From Hygrocybe punicea (taxonomy: Eukaryota; Basidiomycota; Agaricomycetes; Agaricales; Hygrophoraceae), in NCBI GenBank assembly GCA_963556145.1, contig OY744472.1, forward strand, positions 248,001 through 312,000: DNA of 64,000 nucleotides, in the 5' to 3' direction. This document shows positions 33,201-43,323 of this stretch, piece after piece. How positions within the stretch are numbered: position 1 is the stretch's first letter; each line of letters begins with the position of its first letter. The position numbers were made by a program, and so were the translations under genes. Under the pieces are notes generated by a model that saw only the letters and a list, made by a program, of their open reading frames with translations, was not told the origin of the DNA and ran no database searches.

Positions 33201-34177
33201 AAAAGGCCAAGGAAGCACACGAACAAGACAACAACAATATAAAGATATACACCGACGGATCAGGGTTGGATGGGATGATAGGCGCGGCGGCGGTACTGAT
33301 GAGAGCAGGACGGAGGAGAAAGAGAGTTAGAAGGTACAGGCTAGGGAAACAGGAGCATCACACGGTACATGAAGGGGAAGGGATAGGCATGGTATTGGGA
33401 CTAGAGCTGCTGAGAGGAGAAAGGAGGGTTCGAGATGTCTCGATGTTCGTGGATGGACAAGCAGCGATTCAGGCGGCCAAATCTCTCGAAGCAGGCCCGT
33501 CACACCACATATTTGACTTGTTCCACAAGAGGCTAGGCATGGTCACGAGGCAGCACAAAAGAATGGACCTTACGATTAAGTGGACACCGGGACACGAGGG
33601 CATCGACAGCAATGAGGTAGTGGATGACCATGCGAAGAAAGCAGCGCAAGGGAATAGCACAGCGGCCACAGGAATCCCTGCCCCACTACGGCACGCTCTA
33701 CCGTGCAGCAAGGCGGCAGCAGCAAGGACATTCTTGAGCAAACTAAAGAAGCGAGCGGATAGGGAATGGCACCAGTCCCCAAGGTACCGGTGACTCCTGG
33801 AGATCGACCCGAGCTTCACGCAGTCCACATATCAGAAAGTGACCCGATCCCTGCCCAAGAAACACCTCGCGATCCTCACGCAGCTGTGCACGTGCCACAT
33901 AGGACTCAACCACCACCTGCACAAGATCAACCGCGCTGAAACCCCCACCTGCCCATGCTGTCGTCATCACCACGAGACGGTCACCCACTTCCTCCTGTTC
34001 TGCCCAGCTCATGATCATGCATGCCAGAGACTACGCCGGATGGCGGGGCACGACGCAGGATACGTGAAAAAGCTGCTGTGCACCCCAAAACACCTCCCAC
34101 CGCTTTTCTGCTACATCAATGACACACAACGACTCCGGCAAGCATTTGGAAATGTCCCCGACATTGCATACGAATGA
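30212..34177 (+). pseudogene. LINE ORF2: APE-type endonuclease, reverse transcriptase, RNase H (three stops)
   Basis: One frame spans 1322 codons and is broken by TGA 31190-31192, TAG 31202-31204 and TGA 33791-33793. Endonuclease part (30212-31192): QQNVNKS, LIQEPYFD, GDFNRHHPLWD and TDYFPIVT. The last motif normally has the catalytic His (TDHFP); here codon 30941-30943 is TAC (Tyr), one C-to-T step away. RT part (about 31650-32700): GGRAGRSTTDAI, SLDVKGAFPS, LDQGSPLSP and LYLDD. RNase H part (about 33235-33640): IYTDGSG, EGEGIGM, VDGQAAIQA and WTPGHEGIDSNE. After the third stop follows a C-terminal Cys/His segment, CPCCRHHHETVTHFLLFC. Both TGA codons sit where Arg (CGA) is expected. The ORF would nick target DNA and copy the RNA in place. 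Confidence 0.85.
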
Positions 34178-34420
34178 AACAGCAGCCCCACCCTGATCCG
34201 TACATCCCCTGGCCCCCGGCCTTCACCCCCCTCGTCCCCCTACCTTACAATCCAACCACACCCAGGTTCAATTATTATGGGAGACATACTCTCACCGGGA
34301 ATGGCACCGCCGAGCCCACACGTTGCCTCAGCCCTTCACACACTCTTTGCTGTAACAAGAAGTATAATTCACAGTAATCTCTACATACGATGTACCGTAA
34401 AGGAGAATAAACTAGGATAA

Positions 34421-34454
34421 AAAACAAAAAAAAACAAAAAAAACAAAAAAAAAA
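34421..34454 (+). other. LINE 3' A-rich tail
   Basis: Runs of A separated by single C's end at the second copy of the target duplication. This is typical of target-primed reverse transcription. Confidence 0.8.
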
Positions 34455-34464
34455 TGAAGAACAA

Positions 34465-36433
34465 CTCTTTGTTCTGTATGCCACTGTGCATCACCAAGAA
34501 GAATCAGATAATCCTACTCCTAATCATTCAGTCAAGAACACCATGATCCACATAGAAGATAAATCAGACTCTGAAAATGAAAATTCTGAAGAGGCAGATT
34601 CTATGCCTTTTCTTCTAGAAATTTCAGACTCAGAGGATGATGAAGAAGAAGAAGCAGATTATTATTCTACCATTGGAGGAAGAGAAGAGACCTTACCATA
34701 TAGTGAGGATGACATCCTCATTGTCCCTTCTCAAGACTATAATGATGAAGGATATCCAAATGTGCTATCAGCTTACAAGAGAGTTGATCAGAAAGTGCAT
34801 CCAGTGCAAGGAACATTCCCAGAGACTGCTAGAGTCACAAGGCAGTTTCCCCATGACCCCCTTGCCAATCTCCCTCAATTGCCAACACACCCTCCAACAT
34901 TCACCCCTACCCAGAAACTCTCATTGGAACGTTTAGAGTTTCTCAATATCAATCATACAGGATTTTTTATGGCCAGAAGAAGAGAAATTATTCGCTCATG
35001 TGATGTTCCTCAATCAAGAATCTATTGCATTTGAAGACAAAGAGAGAGGAACACTCAAGGATTCATATTTCTCCCCATATATCATGCCAGTAATCCCACA
35101 TACCCCATGGGTATATCAGAACATCCCTATCCCCCCAGGAATTAGAGAAAAAGTCATTGAAGTCCTCAAGCTCAAGGTTGAAGCCAATGTATATGAAGCC
35201 AGTCAATCTTCATATAGATCCAGGTGGTTTTGTGTGTTGAAGAAAGATGGAAAGCTTCGAATTGTCCATGACCTGCAGCCTCTGAACAAAGTCACTATCA
35301 GAGATGCTGGACTTTTACCCATTATTGATGACTTTGTGGAGCCATTTGCTGGAAGGCAATGCTACACAGTGTTTGATTTAATGTGGGGATTTGATGCTAG
35401 GAAAGTCCATCCAGATTCACGCGATATGACTGCATTTTGGTCACCCCTTGGATTACTTCGCCTTACATCACTGCCCACTGGATTCACCAATTCACCTGCT
35501 GAATTCCAGAGATGCATGACTTTCGTTCTTCAAGATGAAATGCCTGAGATAGCCAATATCTTTATTGATGATTGCTCTATCAAAGGACCAGTTTCAAATT
35601 ACCTGGACACAGAAGGAAAACCAGAAGTGCTCACAGACAACCCAGGAATCAGGAGATTCATCTGGGAACATGCTTGTGATGTACATCGCATAATGCACAG
35701 AATTAAATGTGCTGGAGCTACTTTTTCAGCCAAGAAGACACAGATTTGCAGACAAGAAGCTATTATAGTCGGACAGAAGTGTATCCCAGCAGGACGCATT
35801 CCTGAAGATGACAAAGTTTCAAAAGTTCTTAGTTGGCCACCACTCAAGACTCCCAGAGATGTCAGAGGATTTTTGGGACTCTGTGGCACAGTTCGTGTTT
35901 GGATTCAAGATTATTCCCTTCTTGCAAGACCCCTCACAGAATTAGTTCACAAAGGAGTAGAGTTCATTTGGGATGAAAGGAGACAAGCAGCCTTTGATAC
36001 TCTGAAGCAAAGAGTATCATCAGCTCCTGCTTTAAATCCCATTGACTATCATTCAGACAACCCTGTCTTTTTATCAGTTGATAGCAGTGCTATCGCTGCA
36101 GGATTTATTCTCTCACAGATTGATGACAATGGAAGACGCCGTCCAGCTCATTATGGATCACTACCCATGAATGAAAGAGAGTCCAGATATTCCCAGCCCA
36201 AATTGGAATTATATGGACTCTATCGCGCATTACGTCACTGGCAAATTCATCTTATTGGAGTGAAGAATTTGCATGTTGAAGTTGATGCTAAATACATCAG
36301 AGGCATGCTCAATGAACCTGACCTCCAACCCAATGCCGCAATCAACAGATGGATTCAGGGAATCCTTCTTTTTGATTTCATGTCCCAGCAAAGCAATTTA
36401 AAGGACCAGATGCCCTCTCCAGGAGAGAATTAG
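34465..36433 (+). pseudogene. gypsy-1 pol, RT and RNase H part (two frameshifts)
   Basis: Continues the pol frame cut at 28137. After an acidic leader (34486-34960) the homology shifts frame at a run of six T's (34963-34968). With five T's the frame would read GFLWPEEEK, as in related elements, so one T is extra. RT follows: HTPWVYQNIPIPPG, SSYRSRWFCVLKKDGKLRIVHDL, YTVFDLMWGFDA, LPTGFTNSPAEFQ and the catalytic FIDDCSIKG. The RNase H region has FLSVDSSAIAAGFILSQ and SRYSQPKLELYGLYRALRH. At about 36376-36380 a second frameshift occurs: the FDF end of the RT-RNase H frame meets HVPAKQFKGPDALSRRE in the integrase frame, as after a small deletion. RT copies the element RNA to DNA. Sequencing error cannot be excluded for the T run. 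Confidence 0.85.
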
Positions 36434-37998
36434 CAGAGGATGAAGAAATAATAGAACATGATGATTCCTGGCTGGATGACATTGCACTGCTCATTCATGT
36501 CCCAGACCCTCATCAAATCAAGAGATATTGTTTCTCCACTCCCACAAAATTGCCATACAAGACTAGCACACTCCCATCCTCAAATGCTCCTAGATCAAAA
36601 CAGGAGAAAATACTTCAGGATGTATATCATTTCCTCTCCACACTAGAAATGCCTCCTACAGAATCTTTGCAGGCTTGTAAAAGATTTCTGAAGAAGGTTT
36701 CGGAATTCTATCTCAAAGCAAGACACATGTTCAAGAGAAATGGAAAACGATCTCCTTTATTGGTAATCATGAACCCAAGGAAGAGAATAGCCATTCTGAC
36801 TCAGGCTCATGAGAACCTAGGACATAAAGGGGAACATGCAGTATTCGATTTAGTACGACTTCGTTTCTATTGGCCACACCTCAGGACAGATGTTCGCCAT
36901 CATGTTTCATCCTGTCATGAATGTCAAATTCGTACCTTAAAGAAGATGGAGATATCCCCCACCATTTCTACACCCACCACTCTATTCCAAAAGGTTTACA
37001 TTGATGTGATGTCTATGCCACCATCAGGAGGATTCAATTTCATTGTTGCTGCTCGTGATGATCTCTCAGGCACAACTGAAGTTCGCGCCATTCGTTCCAA
37101 CAATTCCCAGAACCTAGCCAAGTTCTTCTGGGAACAGATCTATTGTCGCTATGGAGCCATTGGTCATGTAGTCACAGACAATGGAAGCGAAGTTAAAGGT
37201 GCATTTGAAATCCTACTTCGTCGTATGAAGATTCCTCAGGTTCGCATCACACCTTATAACAAACATGCCAATGGAGTAGTGGAACGTGGACATTTCACAT
37301 TAAGAGAAGCTATTGTCAAATCTTGTGACAAGGACAAATTTGGAGGAATTCAAAACTGGCATAAGCATGTTGAAGCTGCTATGTTCGCAGATCGAATCAC
37401 AGTTAGTAGTGTGACAGGATATTCACCCTACTACCTCCTACATGGAATGCACCCTCTCCTACCATTTGATCTTTCAGAAGCAACCTTTATGGTTGAAGGC
37501 TTTCGTTCAGGCCTCTCTACCTCAGAATTACTGATGCTCCGCATCAGGCAATTAGAAAGGCATCAAGAAGACATAGACAAAGCAGCTACCACATTGGAAC
37601 AAGCACGTTTCAGATCAAAATTGCAATTTGAACGCAGATTTCATAAACGCCTGCAGAAACGCAATTACAAATCAGGAGAATTAGTTTTAATTCGGAACAG
37701 TAGACTGGAGTCTACTGTAGGAAAATTCAAGACTGAACCACATTATCTTGGACCCTTTGAAGTTGTTCAGAGAACTCCCAAAGGGAACTACATATTGAAA
37801 GAACTAGATGGAACCGAACATGCTGAACGTTACGCCGCGTTCAGAATCTTGCCATATATTTCTCGGAATCACCCATTCCTTCTAGACCCGATTGATCCAG
37901 AAGATTCGGATAATCCCATGGATTCAAGCTCAGACCATGATTCCCCTAGCGAACCCGATTCCATTCATTCGGATAAAAATACATCACATCAGTATTAA
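36379..37998 (+). pseudogene. gypsy-1 integrase (C-terminal pol)
   Basis: The frame opens at HVPAKQFKGPDALSRR (36379) and runs to TAA at 37998, uninterrupted after the upstream frameshift. A zinc-binding HHCC module contains HENLGHKG and CHECQ (about 36810-36925). The catalytic core has YIDVMSMPP (first Asp), VTDNGSEVKG (second Asp) and HANGVVERG (Glu). The C-terminal part has the GELVLIRNS...GPFEVVQRTPKGNYILKELDG module typical of this gypsy group, then an acidic Ser/Asp tail. Integrase inserts the cDNA into the genome. The domain itself looks intact, but in this copy it is out of frame with RT. Confidence 0.85.
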
Positions 37999-38000
37999 TG

Positions 38001-38804
38001 GAAGAAATAAAATACGATATCGCGCCATGCTTAGTCCAAGAAATAATGAAGAAATGTGTATGGAAAGGAGATGTAAAAAGAGACAGACAAACAGTGACCC
38101 CACCCAGATCCTAGAAGCCAATCCCAGATATTCCACCCCTGCTACACGCCCAGAGACCAGTGTACCGCTCTATGGAAGGACATCCCCCAATCCCACCTCC
38201 CATCGTTTGCCGGAAACAAACGTACAATCGCTGGAGCTTGGAATTAGAAAAATAACGCAAGACTAGGTCAAGAAATAGTTAATAACAAGAAAAGCGTTTA
38301 CAAAGGAATGACTCACCACCCTTTTTCGAAAAGGGGCCGTTGTTTTTTTTGGGAGAATAAATAATTGGGGCAAGCAGAATTCATAGCCGTGGATAGTTAC
38401 GATTCCCTGGCAGCGGAATAGCAGGAGAAAAGGAGCTGGCGCTCGAACGCGCAGGACAAAGCTGAGGAAAAAGGGAAACACAAACGTCAGTCTAATATAC
38501 ATTCCTACCCATCAAACACATGGCACACATGTGCTCAGCAACCATATGACCAGAAGCCTGGACCGAATTGTGGCGCATCACACATCGGACCCTTAGAATT
38601 CCCAAACTGGAAATTTGTTACCAATTGACAAATCGGGACACATCAATCATTCACTTAATGTAGACTATGTTGCCGCAGGCACGCAACTAGCCTAAATCAG
38701 AACCATTGGACCAATATGCCGGTCATGCCAAATACATTCATTGCCGAACCTGTTTATTTTTTTTTGGACACTACAAGTAGTGTTCTACACATTCCTTAAA
38801 TATC
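38001..38804 (+). other. gypsy-1 region between integrase and extra ORF
   Basis: Mostly non-coding. An open frame 37892-38266 overlaps the integrase end and has no recognised domain. A short hairpin CCTTTTTCGAAAAGG lies at about 38320-38337 and recurs in the older copy (about 18490). Part of this region is the portion preserved in antisense at 18160-18557 and 20200-20251. Confidence 0.5.
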
Positions 38805-39356
38805 ATGCCTTCTTTGCTCGATTCTTCAGATACTTCATTCACTATGCTCTCTCGATTTTCGAATGAAATCACCAGCGCTACAATCAGCCCCTTTCCTATT
38901 GCCATTACTAGACATCATCATGTCCACTTGATGCCCATAACCGTCCCTGATCGAATCTACACACCCGTTCCCCATCCCCACATTTATCCTACCCAGTATC
39001 ACCTACGTCACACTTATCCCAATCAAGAAACCGTATATCTCAGTGTAGCGCTTCTCAACAAGATTCAGAAGCCCCTTCTTCAAGGAGTCAACATTTGGCT
39101 TCTTCACTATACTCCGCCTAAGCAGATTACAATTGGAATGCACGTTACTGGATCTATGGGAGCAGGAGATGTAGATAGAATATGGACCATCAGGAATGGT
39201 TATGTTATTTTTCTTTGCAGCACGATCTTCGGAACTCGTTTTTTATTAGCCGTTCCTCAATATTGGACACAAGAAGGTCAGGCAAACAGGACTGTAGGAA
39301 TCGCTGAAGCTGCAAGGAACTGGCTCGATTCTTTACAAGTGCTATTCTGCGCTTGA
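38805..39356 (+). CDS. gypsy-1 extra 3' ORF, 183 aa, function unknown
   Basis: An open frame lies between integrase and the 3' LTR, where gypsy elements normally have no gene (though some carry an envelope-like or accessory ORF). The N-terminal half is rich in Pro, His and aromatic residues. Residues about 130-160 are hydrophobic (IRNGYVIFLCSTIFG...FLLAV) and could form one membrane segment. No known domain or signal peptide was recognised. The older antisense copy (18157 to about 17830) preserves the first ~110 codons without a stop, then diverges after KQIT. The 11 base differences between the copies are all transitions and 10 of 11 change the protein, so there is no sign of protein-level conservation. 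It may be a real accessory gene or an open stretch of non-coding sequence. Confidence 0.4.
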   Translation: MPSLLDSSDTSFTMLSRFSNEITSATISPFPIAITRHHHVHLMPITVPDRIYTPVPHPHIYPTQYHLRHTYPNQETVYLSVALLNKIQKPLLQGVNIWLLHYTPPKQITIGMHVTGSMGAGDVDRIWTIRNGYVIFLCSTIFGTRFLLAVPQYWTQEGQANRTVGIAEAARNWLDSLQVLFCA

Positions 39357-39811
39357 CTTTTTTTTTTAAGCACCCCACGTCCCTTATTTTTTTTATTTGT
39401 TTTTTGTATTATCATCAACTCAAATCAATGCTCCGCATCCCTCACTGCTCTCTGACTAAGTCCAGAAAGTCAGACAAGAAACGATGTTTATCCTCCCTGT
39501 AAACCCTCATCCTCAGAAGCCATCATCAGCATATGGAATTCACCCCCACCATCGCTACTCCCATGTTCATCACAGAATCCTTCCATCACAACAATTTCAA
39601 TTCGCATTCACCTTTCCATCGGATTTGGAGGACAAATTTATATTGCTCATTCTGGAGTCCAGAATGGCCCAAGAATACATCCGAAACAGTAAATAGATGC
39701 ACAGGATGCCCTGCATAGACAATCTCACAAGCATCTTGGTGATGGGAGGAATGATTTCATTGTTTGAAGAGTAGCAACTGGGGACAGTTGATTTTTCTTG
39801 TCTTGTGCGAA
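39357..39811 (+). other. gypsy-1 pre-LTR non-coding region
   Basis: T-rich tract after the extra ORF, then non-coding sequence up to the 3' LTR. The polypurine tract is not obvious; the best purine run is GATGGGAGGAATGA at about 39740. Confidence 0.4.
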
Positions 39812-40725
39812 TGTCATGATCCAAACAGGATTCGGATCAAAACATAGTAATATGCTGTCACTAGTCACCATCCCTACAGCACACATCACATTACAAGGAC
39901 CATTCATACTGGAATGCCCCCATCTGCATATGGAGTAGAAAGGAATACCCTTATCTGCATATAGGACACACAGGAAATCCTTATCTGCACATAGGACATA
40001 CATGAAACCCTTATCTAAACAAGGGACATGCAAGGAAACCCTTATCTACAGAAGGGACATACAAGAAAACCCTTATCTATGCAGAGGAAATGAAGGAATA
40101 CCCTTATCTTAACTGATAAGGCCCCCAAAACATCTTATCAGAGGCCAAAGAAGCACAAGAAGCACAGCCACATCCTTATCTCCAATCATAGAGATAACAC
40201 ATGCCACCCATCATTCCCTGATCAAGAAGCACATCACATTTCATATCAATTGATCGAATACAGCCCAGCCCTGATCTTATCTTTTTCTTAACTGATAAGG
40301 ATACACACATGGCATGGCATCAATTGATCAAGAAGCACAGCCTCAGGAAGATGATTCTAGAAGCATAGCCTGGCACAGCCCTTGCCTTTGATTCACACAC
40401 CCAAGATTAGACCAGTGGCATGACTCACTCCCATCAAATGTGACTCATTGGTCTATCCATGACAAATTATGACCCTTATGACATATTCATGACCTCCCAT
40501 GACTCATTATGACCACCTATGACTAATTTTGACTATTTCTGACTCATTATGCCCCCTCCTTTGATTATAATACCTATGTGACTCATTAATTGACTCTGTA
40601 TGAGTCACAAACCCATGCCTTCCTTTCTTATGACTCCTTATGAGTCATAACCCCCCCCATGCCTTTCATCATTATGACTCCTTATGAGTCATAAACCTAT
40701 GCCTCTCCTCTATATGACTCCCTAT
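39812..40725 (+). repeat. gypsy-1 3' LTR, truncated after about 914 bp
   Basis: Matches 20252-21163 of the 5' LTR with 7 substitutions and a 2-bp length difference in a C run. It stops at CTCCCTAT (40725), where the 5' copy continues GAGTCAT. The missing ~990 bp include the TATA box and the rest of the LTR. The GATA array and most of the TGASTCA array are retained. The junction abuts the broken RT ORF of the DIRS-like element. Confidence 0.85.
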
Positions 40726-41535
40726 CCCACGCAAAACAGCGGCGGGCATTGTATTGGGCAATGTGTTCAAGGCGGATGCGGAAGAATATGTGGTCATCAC
40801 TCCATTTTGAGAGGGGCCCGATCCCGCGTGCCTGCATGAGGTCGGCGCCTGCATCGCCCAGTTTGCCGTGGTTTCCTGAGGAGGAGGAGAGACTGAAGCA
40901 GCTGCAGGTGTCGATGTTGAAGGCCTCTGGGCCGGGGAGGCGGAGAACGAGGCCGGGCCATTGGGCGGGCAAGATTGGGATGGTTCGGTGTGCTTCCGCA
41001 ACATCCCGAACTGCCCCCTGCGAGCCAGGAGGGAGGCGGCTGATGAGGAGGCAGATTGTCGAGAAGGTGCCCCAGGTGCATGAGTATAGGTCGGAGTTGA
41101 TTGCCAAGTTGATTGAAGATCTGTTGCTGGAGGGTTTTGAGGGGAAGGAGAGGTTTTGTACCATCTGATAGGACTCTTTGTTGCCTGGCTTTGGGGTGAG
41201 GGAGAGTGGGGAGCTCTGGAAAGGGCCAATGAGATCCTCGACTTCAGCACGGGTGAAGGGGCCGAAGTGTCGTTCTCGGGTATATTCCTTGGCAATGATG
41301 GCTGCAAATTCAGTGGAATGCAGAGCGATGGTGGGGCTGTTGGCAGGGGCGAAGGTGCTGAGGATGGGGGGGATACCAGCGTCAAAACCGGAATGAATGA
41401 GGCTGGGGAGGCTGGGGTATCTGTGTAGCAGGTTTGCCTCTGTGAGGAGGCGAAGCCAAGCGCTGGCGATGTATGGGGTTTTTGGTTTAGTTTTTCTGGC
41501 CGCGAGGGCAGCTCTGGGCCCCATGAAACTTGCTG
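40726..41535 (-). pseudogene. DIRS-like retroelement RT domain, cut by gypsy-1 3' LTR
   Basis: The minus-strand frame has the motif order of the RT found in a common Agaricomycete retroelement family: PYIASAWLRLL, HSGFDAGIPPI, HFGPFTRAEVEDLIGPFQSSPLS, CTWGTFSTICLLI, VRDVAEAHRTIPILPAQWPG and GIGPLSKWSDDHIFFRI (the catalytic Asp pair). The protein runs into LTR sequence right after AWD, so RNase H and any recombinase gene are lost. The frame overlaps the end of the upstream zinc-finger ORF by a short stretch in the +1 frame. Assignment to DIRS/tyrosine-recombinase elements is an inference; no recombinase is in the window. The open frame continues to 40697 through LTR-derived codons. Confidence 0.65.
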
Positions 41536-42984
41536 CTGCAGCTGGAGCATTCGTGGCAATTGGTGTGGGAGGTGCTGTGGCAGCCACAGGGGAGTTGCCA
41601 GTCGGAGCAGAGGACCAAGCCGGAAGGGTTGACGAGGCAGCCCAGGTCGTTTCGGTGGGAGTGGGATTGAGAATGGTCCCACAGGACAGTGGCCCTGCAG
41701 CGGGCTGTGTTGTGATGGAAGCGGCCGAGGCAGAGGGTGCAGACCGAAGGCCCCAGGTCGGGTGCACCCCCTTGAAAAACCTGCTGGGAGGCTAGGCTTT
41801 TCTTGGGAGGGGGGGACCGGAAGCAGGGGGACCATTGGCAGAACTTGGGTGGTGACCTGGAGCAAGAGCAGCGGTTCCTACCGTGGGCAGCACTGTTTCG
41901 GCTGCCTCTGGGGAGTGGGGAGCAGGGCCGTGATCTTGTCTGGGAGGGGACAGCAAGGTGCGAAGCAGGTGCGAAGCAAAGCGTGAAGCAGGGAAGTGGT
42001 GCATGGGTAGGGTGCGGTGCAGGTGCGGAATGGTGCAGGGAGTGGTGCGGTGCGGTGCAGGTGCGAAGGGGTGCGGTGCGAGGTGCAAAAGGAAAAGGGG
42101 AGACTGACCTCATGAAGGGATGCTTGGTGGTCCAAGTAAAAGGCTTTGCGAGTGATCTTGGCGAGGAGATCTTCGTCGATGAGGACGATGTTGAAGCCGG
42201 CATCCTTCCGCTCAAGGGCAGCATGCCATTCCCGGTGGGCCCGGGCCTGGTACAAGAGGAGGATGTATTGACCATCTGGTTGGGAACGGAGTTCGTGGGC
42301 ATAGAGTTTGTACCAGAAGATTGAGAGGGCGTCTGTGGCGATTTCGGGCCAGTGTAGCTGGCGTTGGTTGCGGAGCATGAGGGTGCTGCCGATTTCCATC
42401 TGGTCCCAGGTGAGGTCTTCATCTTTTATGGCCTTGCGAGAGGCATGAACGGTGGCAACTGGTTTGAGGACCATGAGGTCGGAGTCGGTTTTGGTGATGC
42501 CAAACGTATCATCCACAGCGGAGCGTTGGGTCGTGGCGGCATCGTTGCAGCCCTCTGGTGTGAAGTACCAGAGCTCGATGTATTCGAATTTGCGGAGCCT
42601 TTCGAGGGCATAGGCTGAGGGGCGTTGGGAGATGTTGGTGCCAATTGATTTAGTCAGGTCGAAGGTGTACATCTTTGGTTTCTTCTTTTCTGCCTCCTTG
42701 AGCTCGTCTGCGGCTTCTTTGTCTTGTAGGGCCTGGGCAGCTGTCTCTGCATCCGCGGCTGCCTGGGCGGCTATGTCCTCGAGGAGCTGGTCGGCCTCAA
42801 CTTGGGCTGCCCAAGCTGCCTTTTGTGTGTTGTTTTGTGCTGACCAGGAGGCCACGAGGTTGAGGGCAGCTTGTTCGGAGGTGATATGTGTGGCTGCGGC
42901 AATGGTATCACGGATGTCGAGGAAGTCGTCCGAGCCGAAGTCAGGGCATATCTGGAGATTGGGGTCAGATTCGATCCGCAGCAT
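41487..42984 (-). CDS. DIRS-like element ORF1, gag-like with zinc-finger end, about 442 aa, one intron
   Basis: Exon 1 (42984-42109, 292 codons) has a coiled-coil, Ala/Glu-rich N-terminus, then the conserved block YIELWYFTPEGC, DDTFGIT and ILLLYQARAHREWH that marks this Agaricomycete ORF. A 169-bp intron (42108-41940, donor GTCAGT, acceptor CCTCCCAG) joins exon 2 exactly in frame; exon 2 reaches a stop at 41487-41489. Exon 2 ends in a Cys/His-rich region: CTLCLGRFHHNTARC, then PCGC, HECSSCS and HGAQSCPRGQK. The product probably coats the element RNA. The intron is filled with CACCGCACC-type repeats. The RT ORF follows in another frame. Splice sites are inferred from frame continuity. Confidence 0.65.
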
Positions 42985-43323
42985 TTTTTAAGGGAATTTG
43001 GAAGAGGAGAAGGCTTAATAGGCTTAATGGTGGCTTTTTAAGAGGAAAAGGGCAGGTAGCGAGAGAAGTGTATTCTAGAGAGGGAAGAGACTGAAGAAAA
43101 CGAGCCGCAACGACGATGACAGCAGGACACAGAGTGTTGACTCCATGTCACACCTGTCACTCGCTCAAAGACCATTTCTTATGTCACACTCGTACCTCAC
43201 TTCGACTTGCAATACATGTCGGGAACCTCTACACAATTAGATTTTGACACAGATGGCGGGGCTGTATAGTAATACTGATCCGAAAGCGAGGAGGGAAGAC
43301 TAACAGCACATCAACAATGCGGC
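42985..43323. other. no gene seen
   Basis: Short spacer between the DIRS-like ORF1 start and the end of the DUF6535 gene; the two genes are in tandem on the minus strand. It would include the leader of the DIRS-like element. No repeat end was recognised. Confidence 0.5.

Larger units (their letters stand above)
28138..34452 (+). mobile_element. LINE (non-LTR retrotransposon) inserted in gypsy-1, 12-bp TSD
   Basis: AATGAAGAACAA occurs at 28126-28137 and 34453-34464, flanking the element. The 3' end is an A-rich tail (about 34420-34454) interrupted by single C's. The element appears to have a 5' untranslated leader of about 150 bp, ORF1 (28290-29996) and ORF2 (30212-34177), so it is close to full length (6.3 kb). 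The order gag-like ORF1, then endonuclease-RT-RNase H, is that of Tad/I-type LINEs. ORF2 has three stop codons, so this copy is dead although its insertion is younger than gypsy-1. Confidence 0.9.
20252..40725 (+). mobile_element. gypsy-1: young Ty3/gypsy retrotransposon, host of a nested LINE
   Basis: Order: 5' LTR (20252-22153), primer-site-like TTGGAGCCCACCG, gag-protease ORF, spacer, RT-RNase H, integrase, extra ORF, truncated 3' LTR (39812-40725). Over the 912 bp shared by the two LTRs I count 7 substitutions and one 2-bp indel in a C run, about 99% identity, so insertion was recent. A 6.3-kb LINE sits at 28138-34452. pol carries two frameshifts, so this copy is probably non-autonomous today. 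The 3' LTR ends abruptly against a foreign RT ORF, so the right-hand target duplication cannot be read. Confidence 0.85.

Noticed and set aside
40672..41865. 397-codon minus-strand frame overlapping the DIRS-like RT
   Set aside because: Pro/Ser-rich shadow in the wrong frame; RT motifs lie in the neighbouring frame.
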